This document shows, piece by piece, positions 24,719 to 32,427 of a stretch of DNA of 64,000 nt. The position numbers were made by a program, and so were the translations under genes. This DNA comes from Capsulimonadaceae bacterium (GTDB lineage Bacteria > Armatimonadota > Armatimonadia > Armatimonadales > Capsulimonadaceae): contig JARLGU010000062.1 in assembly GCA_031292625.1 (NCBI GenBank), positions 62,001 to 126,000 of the forward strand, given 5' to 3'. The notes beneath the pieces are model-generated. The model had not been told where the DNA came from and made no database searches. It was given only the letters and a program-made list of their open reading frames with translations. Each line of letters begins with the position of its first letter. Within the stretch, counting starts at the first letter, position 1.

Positions 24719-25111
24719 TTGACGCACATTGTTCCTGAAGTAGAGATTGTTCACGTGGATTTGGACAGCATCGACGATGACGAAGAGAACGCCGAGGCAA
24801 TCCAGTTTGATATGGTCTTAAGCGCGCATCCGACGGCGCGATGGATCGAGGAGTTTGACATCCTGTATCAGCGGCGGCCGTTCTCGATAAAGCCGCCCGT
24901 CAACGTTATTCAAGATCGCCTGCGCGTCCATTTCCTGCCGCGTTACACGACCGAGTTGCAGTCCTTTATCGATTTCCTGGACGGCGTTGTGCGCCAGGCG
25001 ACTGACGAGGCTCGGCAAACGGAGCAGATTAAGACGCACGAGGAGCAGGAGAAGAAGAAGAAGGAGTTCCGGGAAGTGCTTGCGCGCGTTCTTACATCGC
25101 ACAAGCACTAG
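24719..25111 (+). CDS. Small acidic protein of unknown function
   Basis: A 130-aa soluble protein. The N-terminus is strongly acidic (VDLDSIDDDEENAEA). The centre reads ARWIEEFDILYQRRPFSIKPPVNVIQDRLRVHFLPRY, and the C-terminus is a charged helix with EEQEKKKKEF likely to form a coiled coil. I recognise no family. The TTG start is supported by GAAGGAGA at 24706-24713; no ATG or GTG in frame is better placed. It stands alone on the plus strand between divergent and convergent minus-strand genes. Confidence 0.65.
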   Translation: MTHIVPEVEIVHVDLDSIDDDEENAEAIQFDMVLSAHPTARWIEEFDILYQRRPFSIKPPVNVIQDRLRVHFLPRYTTELQSFIDFLDGVVRQATDEARQTEQIKTHEEQEKKKKEFREVLARVLTSHKH

Positions 25112-25139
25112 CCGATCCCGGAGGGGCCGAAGATGATCG

Positions 25140-25802
25140 CTACGGCGTGGTTGCCGGCGCGGACGTGGTTTTGACGGCGTGCTGGTGCGCCACCCAGAGC
25201 TTCTTTTGCGCGGGGGTGAGCAGACTTGCGAACTGCTTGAACGCGGCTGCGCGGATATCGGTGATCTTGGCGGTCTTTTGATCGTTGGCCAGCGTGGTGT
25301 CCGCGTTAATGGCGGCGACGCTGTCCTTCGCTTCGCCAGTGATCTTCGTAAGTTGGTCTTTCTGCGATTCCGTGAGATTCAGGTAATCGAGATTGCCTGA
25401 AAGCTTGGCTTCCGAAGCGGCAGCGCCCTGCGTTTCGCGGATCTGCTTGAGCTTTGCCTTCTGCTCGTCGGTCAACAATGCGAGAATAGCCGCCTGTGCG
25501 TCCTTATGGATCTGACCGACTTTGGTTTTCAGGTCGGCAGGGGATAGGCTTGTATCGTCCTTCGCTGCCTTTGCCTGAGTTTTTGCGTCGGTGAGGATCT
25601 GCTTGACCTGTGCCTTTTGCGCGTCGGTTAGGTTGAGCTGCTCGAACACGTTCATTGTATTCGGATGCTTGTGCACGGACTGCACTACCGCCGGCGTGGC
25701 GTCTGAAGTCGCGGACGTGCTTGCCGCATCGGCCGCATAGGCCATTGCGCCTGCGGCGGCGATAGCCAATATGGCGAAACTGATGACAAGTTGCTTGTTC
25801 AT
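25140..25802 (-). CDS. Spy/CpxP-like periplasmic LTxxQ protein
   Basis: Exported helical protein of 220 aa. The signal peptide MNKQLVISFAILAIAAAGAMAYAADA is followed by four LTxxQ motifs: NLTDAQKAQ, LTDEQKAKL, NLTESQKDQ and LLTPAQKKL. Their spacing shows two tandem copies of an approximately 70-residue unit, whereas Spy and CpxP have one copy with two motifs. Spy-family proteins bind unfolded envelope proteins or metals under stress. The ATG at 25802 follows GAGG by six bases; a longer frame to 25892 lacks a signal peptide at its start. The role is inferred from family. Confidence 0.8.
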   Translation of the reverse strand: MNKQLVISFAILAIAAAGAMAYAADAASTSATSDATPAVVQSVHKHPNTMNVFEQLNLTDAQKAQVKQILTDAKTQAKAAKDDTSLSPADLKTKVGQIHKDAQAAILALLTDEQKAKLKQIRETQGAAASEAKLSGNLDYLNLTESQKDQLTKITGEAKDSVAAINADTTLANDQKTAKITDIRAAAFKQFASLLTPAQKKLWVAHQHAVKTTSAPATTP

Positions 25803-25828
25803 GCTGGTCCTCTTGAAATCCGTTCTAA

Positions 25829-26665
25829 TCGCATCTAAGCGATGACTGCTTTGTTCGACGCAGCATTGCGGGGAATGTTCACTTTTGCGCAAGCGATGTT
25901 GGCCTGCCGCTAGCGACGGGCACGCTGGCCGACCCGTTCGCGGGTTTCGGCGCGCAGTCGCTGGGCTACGCGGATAGCGAGAACGGCTTCACGCTGTTCG
26001 GGGAGCGGTACTACGATAGCGGGACGGGGCGGTGGCTGACGCGCGACCCGATTGGCTACGCGGGCGGGATCAACGTCTACGCGTACTGCGGGAACGATCC
26101 GGTGGACGGGGCGGATCCGTGGGGGCTGGATGGCCAGTGGTACGATCGCCTTAAGCAAACTGTCGATGCTTGGGTAAACAGGCGCAAGGCGGCGAACGTC
26201 AAGTCGCTCGCGACGAATGGCGCGGGAGTCGCTACGGCGACGGTGCTGAACACGGCGCTCGACGTGGCCGGCGGTGTTCTAAGTATGCCGTCGGCGATCG
26301 GGCACCTTGGCGAAGGAGCGGGCAACTTCGCGGCATTGCCGTCGATCAAGACAGCACCGGGGCTGGTCGGCGATATCCTGACGGCGGCGTCGGTGCTTGC
26401 GCCGGTGGGAGGCATGCTGCGGGGCGGGGCGGGGGCCCCATTAACGCCTGATCAGCAAGCGCTAATATCCTTAGCAAAAGAAGCTGCGAAACGCGGGAGG
26501 CCCGGTATATCGAGAATATCACGTAGCGAGGCACGAACCTTGCTTGACTGGGCTCGGGAACTAGGCATTAATGCGAGAGGAATAGAGGCTTACCCCTTGC
26601 GACCCGTGGGACAGTATCCGCACATTCACATTGGCCCCGTAAATCATATCTGGATTGAGCCATGA
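25829..26665 (+). pseudogene. Rhs C-terminal fragment: core plus candidate toxin tip
   Basis: The frame is open from 25829 (after TAA 25826-25828) to TGA 26663-26665 but has no start codon before the core, so the N-terminal YD-repeat shell is missing. From about 25903 it encodes the RHS-associated core (DPFAGFGAQSLGYADSENGF, LFGERYYDSGTGRWLTRDP, NVYAYCGNDPVDGADPWG). After the core come ~180 residues of variable tip: a hydrophobic alanine/glycine-rich part and a terminal SRSEARTLLDWARELG... HIHIGPVNHIWIEP segment whose HIH motif resembles nuclease-type polymorphic toxins. The next gene, six bases on, is a probable immunity gene. Either a silent displaced tip cassette or a decayed rhs gene. Confidence 0.75.
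25906..26102 (+). repeat. Rhs core direct repeat, copy A
   Basis: 197 bases matching 27507-27703 with about 14 differences counted by eye (about 93 percent identical). The left boundary GCCGCTAGCGACGGG and the right boundary GGGAACGATCCGG are exact in both. Such core repeats are the usual substrate for recombination that swaps Rhs tips. Confidence 0.85.
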
Positions 26666-26671
26666 TGTATT

Positions 26672-27340
26672 ATGAAAAGTAGTGTACCGCCTAATAAATT
26701 CAATGGTTTTCTGATTAAATCGATAGATACCGATGCGATATCGCCTGCTCACGTACGATATGCGGGACCTGCCTTTGGCTCATATTGGCCTCTGCGACGG
26801 GAGGAAATGGTAGAAGGTCAAGAGATTGAGATCGTAGATCGGGTGGACCGCGAACTTACTAGACATCTCCTTACGGCTAATGGCGGGTTAGAGATAATAG
26901 CGGATCGGCGGCTGATTTCGTCATATAAGGAGCTTTGTGACAAGTATGGCTTCGGGACATCAACGTATATTTTAGCAACTCACAGAGATTCGCCTTTGAT
27001 ATCCTCGGAAGACCTAACTGACCTAATAGGAGGTCTTGTAATGCTTGGTTACGACTACTTGAGCGCCGATGGATCGTACTCCGCAATTGTCGATGATCTG
27101 AATCCGCCGTTCTCGCGCGAGGTCGAGGTTATCACAAACTCGTTGAATGATAATGGCTTGTTCGATGAGTATGACGCGCTTCTGACATATATCGGGATGA
27201 GAGACGATTTTGTATCCAAGTCTCATGCGACTGAAGCTCGTCCAAATGGAGATCGGATAAGATTATTTCCAATTGAAGATAGTGTTGATCTCATTGAATG
27301 CGCAATTTACATCGCGCGAGACAAATCGACGTCGCAATGA
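26672..27340 (+). CDS. Probable immunity protein for the Rhs tip
   Basis: A 222-aa soluble acidic protein that I cannot assign to a named family. It begins MKSSVPPNKFNGFL and contains DTDAISPAHVRYAGPAF, LISSYKELCDKYGFG and a C-terminal LFPIEDSVDLIECAIYIARD. It starts six bases after the stop of the Rhs tip, which is the standard place for an immunity gene. Base composition is clearly more AT-rich than the flanking genes, and codon use is different (many TTA, ATA, AGA), pointing to recent transfer. The ribosome-binding site is weak. Alternative: an unrelated passenger gene in the island. Confidence 0.6.
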   Translation: MKSSVPPNKFNGFLIKSIDTDAISPAHVRYAGPAFGSYWPLRREEMVEGQEIEIVDRVDRELTRHLLTANGGLEIIADRRLISSYKELCDKYGFGTSTYILATHRDSPLISSEDLTDLIGGLVMLGYDYLSADGSYSAIVDDLNPPFSREVEVITNSLNDNGLFDEYDALLTYIGMRDDFVSKSHATEARPNGDRIRLFPIEDSVDLIECAIYIARDKSTSQ

Positions 27341-27506
27341 ATTGTCCCTTGTAGGGAATGCCGTGCCAAAGTGCTGGACGATCACTTTTGACGGCAAATA
27401 CGGCACCTATCTCGCTCACGGAAAGTGGTTCGACACGCCCTACTTCTTCGGTCGCCTCACCGATACCGATCCAGCGTCGAGAATCGCTTCGAGCTGATTG
27501 CCGCGC

Positions 27507-27703
27507 GCCGCTAGCGACGGGCACGCTGGCCGACCCGTTCGCGGGCTTCGGCGGGCAGTACATGGGCTACGCGGACAGCGAGAGCGGCCTGACGCTGTTC
27601 GGGGAGCGGTACTACGACAGCGGGACGGGGCGATGGCTGAACCGCGATCCGATCGGCTACGCGGGCGGGATCAACGTCTACGCGTACTGCGGGAACGATC
27701 CGG
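27507..27703 (+). repeat. Rhs core direct repeat, copy B
   Basis: Partner of the repeat at 25906-26102, exactly 1601 bases downstream and the same length. Recombination between the two would delete the toxin tip and its neighbour. Confidence 0.85.
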
Positions 27704-27720
27704 CGCCTGGTACGGATATG

Positions 27721-27744
27721 GGCGCGGCCAGAAGCGGCCGCGCC
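27721..27744. terminator. Perfect 9-bp GC-rich hairpin
   Basis: GGCGCGGCC (27721-27729) and GGCCGCGCC (27736-27744) pair perfectly around a six-base loop. It lies within the last codons of the Rhs fragment and 39 bases past the end of the convergent minus-strand operon. No T-run on either side. Confidence 0.45.
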
Positions 27745-27782
27745 AATAAATGATCAACCCATGCTGCCATGAGATGCGCACG

Positions 27783-28595
27783 CTAAATGTGCGCCCGCAT
27801 CCAGGCGAGGCACTTCGTGTAGCCGACTCCGCCGGCGATCTCGGGGCCCTCGTATTCAGCCGCGTATGCTCCCTTGTAGCCGGCGGCCTCGAATTGTGCC
27901 GTCGCGTAGGAGATGTCGATTTCGCCTTCGCCAAGCGCCGCGCCCTTGTAGCTTTCGCGGCTGCCGGTTCCATCCTTCAGGTGAACGTGTTTCACGAAGG
28001 GAGCCAGTTCTTTGTAGAAGCGGTTGCACGTTGCGATATCGTGGCCGAGCCATCGGAAGTTCATCGTGTCGACGTTCGATCCGATGCGCGGGGAGTTGAG
28101 GCGCTTGAGGAGCGCGATCAAGAGATCGCCTTCGTTCGTTACCGTGCCGTGGTTGTCGACCGCGAGATCAACTTGCTGCTCCTCGAGGAAGTCGCGGCAG
28201 CGCGCAAAGCATTCGTAAAGAGCGCTGCTCCACTTCTCGCGTGGAACGGCGTCCTTATCAAAGCCGCCTTCGCTACGCACGACCGCCTCGTCGTCAAGGA
28301 TGCGCACCACGCGCGCGACCTTTTTCATACGTTCCACTTGATCGACGACCGTTGACGGGTCGACTTGCAGGAAGTCGTTGCGCGCGCTAAATGCGGAGAC
28401 GCGCAGACCGTACGACGCAACAAGCTTGCGAACGGTGCGTGCTTGTTCATAGACTTCTGATTCGGATGGGCCATCGATTACGACATCGGGCGGCATAAGT
28501 TCAAGGAACTTGAACCCGGTGTCCGCGGCCCACTTCAGAAACTCCGGCAGGGTCGTCCCTGGCGCGTTATAGTGGATCAATCCCAATTTCTTCAT
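27783..28595 (-). CDS. Sugar phosphate isomerase/epimerase (TIM barrel), operon gene 5
   Basis: Xylose-isomerase-like TIM-barrel protein, 270 aa. Conserved elements: LEEQQVDLAVDNHGTVT (Asp/Asn metal region), IGSNVDTMNFRWLG (Asp), FVKHVHLKDG (His) and YAAEYEGPE (Glu), giving the usual divalent-metal site at the barrel mouth. The ATG overlaps the upstream gene stop by four bases and has GGAGGAAA eight bases ahead. It ends the nagB-nagA-dehydrogenase-isomerase-isomerase operon, so it probably acts on an amino-sugar- or oxo-sugar-derived intermediate. Exact reaction not predictable. Confidence 0.85.
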   Translation of the reverse strand: MKKLGLIHYNAPGTTLPEFLKWAADTGFKFLELMPPDVVIDGPSESEVYEQARTVRKLVASYGLRVSAFSARNDFLQVDPSTVVDQVERMKKVARVVRILDDEAVVRSEGGFDKDAVPREKWSSALYECFARCRDFLEEQQVDLAVDNHGTVTNEGDLLIALLKRLNSPRIGSNVDTMNFRWLGHDIATCNRFYKELAPFVKHVHLKDGTGSRESYKGAALGEGEIDISYATAQFEAAGYKGAYAAEYEGPEIAGGVGYTKCLAWMRAHI

Positions 28596-29443
28596 GAGGT
28601 TTCCTCCAGCAGGCGAAGCATCGTTGTTAGACAATTGCGGCTTGCCGCTTCCTTGCCTCCCTGCGTCGAATGCGTTTCGAGCGCGACGTAACCGTCGTAG
28701 CCATCCTGTTGCAGCCAGCGAAACTGTTCGGGCCAATCGACAAAACCCTCGCCGGCCAGGACGCACCGAGACGCGCCAGGCGCGTCATAGCAGGCATCCT
28801 TGAAATGAACATGTGCGATATGCGGGCGGATTGCATCGTAGTCCGCCCGGTCGAGCGGCTGCTGACCGTAGACGACGTTCGCGGGGTCCCAGACGGCCTT
28901 AACGGCGTCCGAACCGATGCGCTCGATAAGGCGCGCAACTTCGCGCCCAGTGCCCGCGTAGCAGGAAGGCTCATTTTCTATGAGGAGGCGTATTCCCGCA
29001 TCCGCCGCGATCCTGGCAGGCTCCCGGTAAGCGTGGGCGATGCGCTCCTCGATATCTTCAGTGTACTCGCCATGCTTCCAAAATGTGAACGTGCGGATCA
29101 AGGATGCGCCTAGTTCCGCGGAAACATCGATCAAGCGCCGCAGCATCGCGATCTGTTCGTCAAAACCTTGCGCCGCCGCTCCGTGGAGTGGTCCCGCGTC
29201 CGATCCGGATGACGGAGCGCCGGGCAAGTCCGTTTTGTAGAAAGGAGACGAAAGACAGACTATATCGACGCCCCGGTCCTCTGCCGCACGTTTGACGCGT
29301 TTGACGGCGGCCGCGTCGACGGCTGAAACATTGCAATCGTAAACCTGGCGCAACTCAGCGTTGCGGACGCCGTATTCCAGCATCACGTCGAGAGCGCGAT
29401 CCAGATTTTGATCGATTTCGTCAGTAATCACTGCGGGCTTCAT
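28592..29443 (-). CDS. Sugar phosphate isomerase/epimerase (TIM barrel), operon gene 4
   Basis: Second TIM-barrel isomerase of the operon, 283 aa. Signs: AVITDEIDQNLDRALDVMLEYGVRNAELRQVYD at the start, IRLLIENEPSCYAGTG (Glu), VKAVWDPANVVY (Asp), HIAHVHFKDA (His) and GYVALETHS (Glu). The four metal ligands expected for the family are therefore present. The ATG at 29443 follows AAGGA by about nine bases. The stop overlaps the next isomerase by four bases. The two isomerases are only distantly similar, so they are not a recent duplication. Confidence 0.85.
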   Translation of the reverse strand: MKPAVITDEIDQNLDRALDVMLEYGVRNAELRQVYDCNVSAVDAAAVKRVKRAAEDRGVDIVCLSSPFYKTDLPGAPSSGSDAGPLHGAAAQGFDEQIAMLRRLIDVSAELGASLIRTFTFWKHGEYTEDIEERIAHAYREPARIAADAGIRLLIENEPSCYAGTGREVARLIERIGSDAVKAVWDPANVVYGQQPLDRADYDAIRPHIAHVHFKDACYDAPGASRCVLAGEGFVDWPEQFRWLQQDGYDGYVALETHSTQGGKEAASRNCLTTMLRLLEETS

Positions 29444-29462
29444 TGGCTCGTCCTTCTCTTGG

Positions 29463-30485
29463 TTACAGCGTAACGACGCGTCCCGTGCGCGCCGATTCGT
29501 AAACGGCAAGCACGAGTTGGAGGGCGTTGCGTCCGTCTTGCATCGTGATTTCGGGCTGGCGGCCGTCGACAATTGCCTGAGTGATGTCGCGCAACTGGGT
29601 ATAGTGTTCGACGAAGCCCCCAAGGCGCGGATCCAGCGCGGCCGTTCCCTGATCCGCCGTAGGGTCGAAGCGCGTGCCGTCCGCAAAGTCGGCGTAGACG
29701 AGCTTGGCATCGCGAATCTGGGCCGAACCGGTTGCGCCAAGAACATCGAGTAGTCCGCCGCGATTGGGGTATGCGCACGTCGTCGCGGTCAGCGAACCGA
29801 TTGCGCCGGACTCGAATTCGATTGTTGCGCTGACGGTGTCTTCAACTTCGACCCGCTCGTGCCCGAGGCAACCTGCTAGCGCGTAGACGGTTTTGGGCAG
29901 GCCCATTGCCCAGATGAGCTGGTCGACATAATGAACGCCCTGGTTCATTAGCGCGCCGCCGCCGTCCATCGCCCACGTCCCGCGCCAACCGGCGGAGTCG
30001 TAGTATTCCTGTGAGCGATAGTAGAACAGGCGCGCATTACCGTGAATCAGGCGGCCGAATTTACCGGCGTCGATCCACTTGTGCAACTGCTGAGCGCCGT
30101 CGCCGTAGCGCGTTTGCGAAATGACGGCTAGCAAGCGATTGTTTCGTTTGGACGCGGCGATCATTTCGTCGGCCTTGGAAAGATCGATGTCCATCGGCTT
30201 TTCGGAGATCGCGTGCTTGCCGGCGTTGAGCGCCATAATGGCGTGATCGGCATGCAGGCCGGATGGGGTGCAGACCGTTATGACGTCGATATCCGGATCC
30301 GCGACCAGTTCTGCCGCGCTGGCGTATCCCTTAACGCCTGTCTTTTCAACGGTCTTACGCAACGCTTCCGGGTTGTTGTCGCATACGGCGACAAGCTTCG
30401 CGCACTCTGGGAGAGCGGCGATTGCCTTCAAATGCGTTTCGTGAATGATCCCGCAGCCAATAATCCCATATCGGATGATGCTCAT
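29463..30485 (-). CDS. Gfo/Idh/MocA family dehydrogenase, operon gene 3
   Basis: NAD(P)-dependent oxidoreductase, 340 aa. The Rossmann motif is YGIIGCGIIHETHLKAI, followed by VCTPSGLHADHAI and SEKPMDIDL (catalytic lysine). The substrate domain has GGGALMNQGVHYVDQLIW with the active-site histidine. It is 19 bases upstream of the isomerase pair and 23 bases after nagA. In other operons this trio (dehydrogenase plus two TIM-barrel proteins) carries out oxidation, epimerisation or elimination on unusual sugars. Here it is tied to GlcNAc-6-P metabolism, so the substrate may be an N-acetylated or amino sugar. Confidence 0.9.
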   Translation of the reverse strand: MSIIRYGIIGCGIIHETHLKAIAALPECAKLVAVCDNNPEALRKTVEKTGVKGYASAAELVADPDIDVITVCTPSGLHADHAIMALNAGKHAISEKPMDIDLSKADEMIAASKRNNRLLAVISQTRYGDGAQQLHKWIDAGKFGRLIHGNARLFYYRSQEYYDSAGWRGTWAMDGGGALMNQGVHYVDQLIWAMGLPKTVYALAGCLGHERVEVEDTVSATIEFESGAIGSLTATTCAYPNRGGLLDVLGATGSAQIRDAKLVYADFADGTRFDPTADQGTAALDPRLGGFVEHYTQLRDITQAIVDGRQPEITMQDGRNALQLVLAVYESARTGRVVTL

Positions 30486-30508
30486 GGGTGGTTCTCCTTA
30501 TAATCTGC

Positions 30509-31453
30509 TCAACGCGGCTGGAAGGCGCTCTTGGCTAGATCCAAGACGCTGCCCGGGTTTGTGCGGGTCATCGTCAGCGTCTCGCTTTCCGTGAAGCCGC
30601 AATGCTTGATGAGGTTGTCGGCGGCTCTGGACATGGTGCATGCCGAGCCGAGAAGATGTGATCCATCCGGTGCCCAAGCGGCCAAATCGTCGCCGATCGT
30701 TACGTCCCAACGCGAGAACGTGTATCGCCCTGGGCCAAGCCCCGCTGGCGCGGTGCCGTCGGTGACGACGACGCATCGTTCGACTCCCGCCGCCCGGATG
30801 TAGTTGCGCAAGGCGGGAAAGGGTACGTGGACCCCGTCGGCAATGAAGCAGCACCAGAGGCGGTCCGACAGGCTCAGAGCACGCTGGATGATATTGTCGT
30901 GGCGGGAAAGCAGCATCGGGCAACCGTTGCCCAGATGTGTAAATGCGCTTATGCCGGCGTCCGCCGCCTCCGTCAATTGCTCCAGGCTGGGGTTGCAGTG
31001 TCCGGCGGCGACAACGATGCCATGCTCTGTTAGCCACCGGGTGACGCGAAGATGATTGTCGCACTCCGGAGCCAGCGTGACAATCCGGACAAGGCCGTCC
31101 CCCGCGTCGAGCAGGCGCTTCATCGCGTCGAGCTCCGCCGGCCGGACCGCGTCGAGCGGATGCGCGCCTCGGTACCCGGTTTCAGGGCTGATAAAGGGCC
31201 CCTCGATATGGAACCCCTGGATAACGCGTCTGGCTTGGGGGCTTTCGGTGACAATCCTGGCCAGACGGCTGATCCGTGACGCCATTACGCCGAGCTCCTC
31301 GGTGATGATCGTCGCAAGCACGCTCTCGACGCCGTCGCTGGACAACTTGGCGCATGCCCGCTCGACAGCTTCAAGCGACAGGTTGTCTTGATTGAAATCG
31401 ACTCCGCCGTAGCCGTTCACCTGCAGGTCTCTGTATTGCGGTCTTGTGGACAC
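30509..31453 (-). CDS. nagA: N-acetylglucosamine-6-phosphate deacetylase
   Basis: Removes the acetyl group from GlcNAc-6-P to give glucosamine-6-P and acetate, an amidohydrolase-fold enzyme. Motifs: QVNGYGGVDFN, FHIEGPFIS (metal Glu), VAAGHCNPS (His), FTHLGNGCPM (His), FIADGVHV and VVTDGTAPAG (catalytic Asp). At 314 aa it is shorter than E. coli NagA (382); the N-terminal beta-sandwich strands are missing, a feature of several clades. GTG at 31453 starts one base after the nagB stop, with GAGGAA about nine bases ahead. A reading extended to 31471 lies inside nagB. Confidence 0.9.
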   Translation of the reverse strand: MSTRPQYRDLQVNGYGGVDFNQDNLSLEAVERACAKLSSDGVESVLATIITEELGVMASRISRLARIVTESPQARRVIQGFHIEGPFISPETGYRGAHPLDAVRPAELDAMKRLLDAGDGLVRIVTLAPECDNHLRVTRWLTEHGIVVAAGHCNPSLEQLTEAADAGISAFTHLGNGCPMLLSRHDNIIQRALSLSDRLWCCFIADGVHVPFPALRNYIRAAGVERCVVVTDGTAPAGLGPGRYTFSRWDVTIGDDLAAWAPDGSHLLGSACTMSRAADNLIKHCGFTESETLTMTRTNPGSVLDLAKSAFQPR

Positions 31454-31454
31454 G

Positions 31455-32201
31455 TCAGGCTTCCTCGCCAAGTTGCGACGCCGCTGCGCGATCCAGATAG
31501 AGCGTTGCGAAGTCGTGCGTCTGCAGAATTGAGGCAGGAAGCATCGGGGTGACTGGGCCTTTCACGGCTCCGCGAACCGCCTTGGCCTTTCGCTCGTCGG
31601 GAACGGTGCAGACGATCGCGGCGGAGAGCATGATCTGCCTGACGGACATAGAGATCGCATGCGTGGGTACATCGGCGAGGGCCGGGAACCAGCCTTCGCC
31701 GAGTTGCTGGCGGCGGCAAGGTTCGTCCAGCGCGACGACGAGATACGGTTCATCAGTCGTGAAATCCGCTGGCGGGTCGTTAAACGCGACGTGTCCGTTT
31801 TCGCCGATCCCGATAAATGCAACATCGATGGGATGCTTGCGGATGATCTTTCCAAGCCGCGCGCATTCGGCGGCGAGATCGCCTTCCGCATTGATCGCAT
31901 GAAAGGCGGCGGGCGGGACGGGTAGCTTTTCGACAAACCGTTCGATTAGATACTTACGAAACGACGCCGGATGGGTGACCGGCATGCCGGCGTACTCATC
32001 GAGATGAAATACGGTTACGCGTCGCCAATCGATTCCATCGGCCGCAACAAGGGCCGCCAGCATATCAAATTGCGATGCGCCCGTCGCAAGGATTATATTC
32101 GCATTGCCATTTGTCTTGAGCGCCTGGCGAATGCGCTCAGCGCCATCCGTTGCCGCGTGCGCTCCGGATCGCGCTTTGGTTTCGTCAATCTCGATCTTCA
32201 T
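31455..32201 (-). CDS. nagB: Glucosamine-6-phosphate deaminase/isomerase
   Basis: Converts glucosamine-6-P to fructose-6-P and ammonia. 248 aa with [13 protein letters not shown] (phosphate loop), FHLDEYAGM (catalytic Asp-Glu pair) and [14 protein letters not shown] (acid/base His). It lacks the allosteric C-terminal extension of the E. coli enzyme (266 aa). First gene of the five-gene minus-strand operon, preceded by GAGGAGA and a strong promoter, and divergent from a GntR regulator. Together with nagA it routes GlcNAc-6-P into glycolysis. Confidence 0.93.
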   Translation of the reverse strand: MKIEIDETKARSGAHAATDGAERIRQALKTNGNANIILATGASQFDMLAALVAADGIDWRRVTVFHLDEYAGMPVTHPASFRKYLIERFVEKLPVPPAAFHAINAEGDLAAECARLGKIIRKHPIDVAFIGIGENGHVAFNDPPADFTTDEPYLVVALDEPCRRQQLGEGWFPALADVPTHAISMSVRQIMLSAAIVCTVPDERKAKAVRGAVKGPVTPMLPASILQTHDFATLYLDRAAASQLGEEA

Positions 32202-32237
32202 CGTATTCTCCTCGCGTATCGGTCTCTAATTATATGT

Positions 32238-32266
32238 AGTATATACTTTGTGTTGCATTGTGTCAA
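32238..32266 (-). promoter_or_regulatory. nag operon promoter with palindromic -10
   Basis: On the minus strand TTGACA (complement of 32261-32266) and TATACT (complement of 32238-32243) have an ideal 17-base spacer. The -10 is part of the 10-bp palindrome AGTATATACT (32238-32247), a candidate operator for the divergent GntR regulator. The murA promoter at 10425 has the same architecture. Confidence 0.78.
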
Positions 32267-32371
32267 GTCGCGCGGGACAACCTTTCGATATAATCTATTG
32301 CTCCGCTCGCGGCGCAGCCTCGGGGCATACGATGGAGGTGAATTAATTTAGAGTTCTTGCCAAAATACCAC

Positions 32372-32408
32372 TTTACAACTCGTCTATTATCTGGTACTCT
32401 AGAGTTGT
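32372..32408 (+). promoter_or_regulatory. Candidate operator/promoter of the GntR gene
   Basis: TTTACA (32372-32377) and TACTCT (32395-32400) have 17-base spacing. The weak -10 overlaps the palindrome ACTCTAGAGT (32396-32405). A further 7-bp inverted repeat, ACAACTC (32375-32381)/GAGTTGT (32402-32408), brackets the region. Autoregulation is likely but unproven. A TATAAT at 32289-32294 could be an alternative -10. Confidence 0.5.
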
Positions 32409-32427
32409 TGCGGGAGTTGATAGACTG

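Larger units (their letters stand above)
27358..27753 (+). pseudogene. Second Rhs core fragment, tip lost
   Basis: The 131-codon reading frame contains a second RHS core (DPFAGFGGQYMGYADSESGL, RWLNRDPIGYAGGINVYAYCGNDP) that ends after only ~15 further residues, without a toxin domain. The first ~45 codons are not Rhs-like. In the +1 frame, the same bases encode a different stretch (CWTITFDGKYGTYLAHGKWF) ending at 27497, possibly the remnant of another tip or immunity gene. It is a truncated orphan cassette. Confidence 0.7.

Noticed and set aside
32332..32346. Perfect GGAGGTGA followed by no gene (mini-frame MEVN)
   Set aside because: Could be a leader peptide of the GntR gene, but four codons and no supporting terminator/antiterminator make it too weak.
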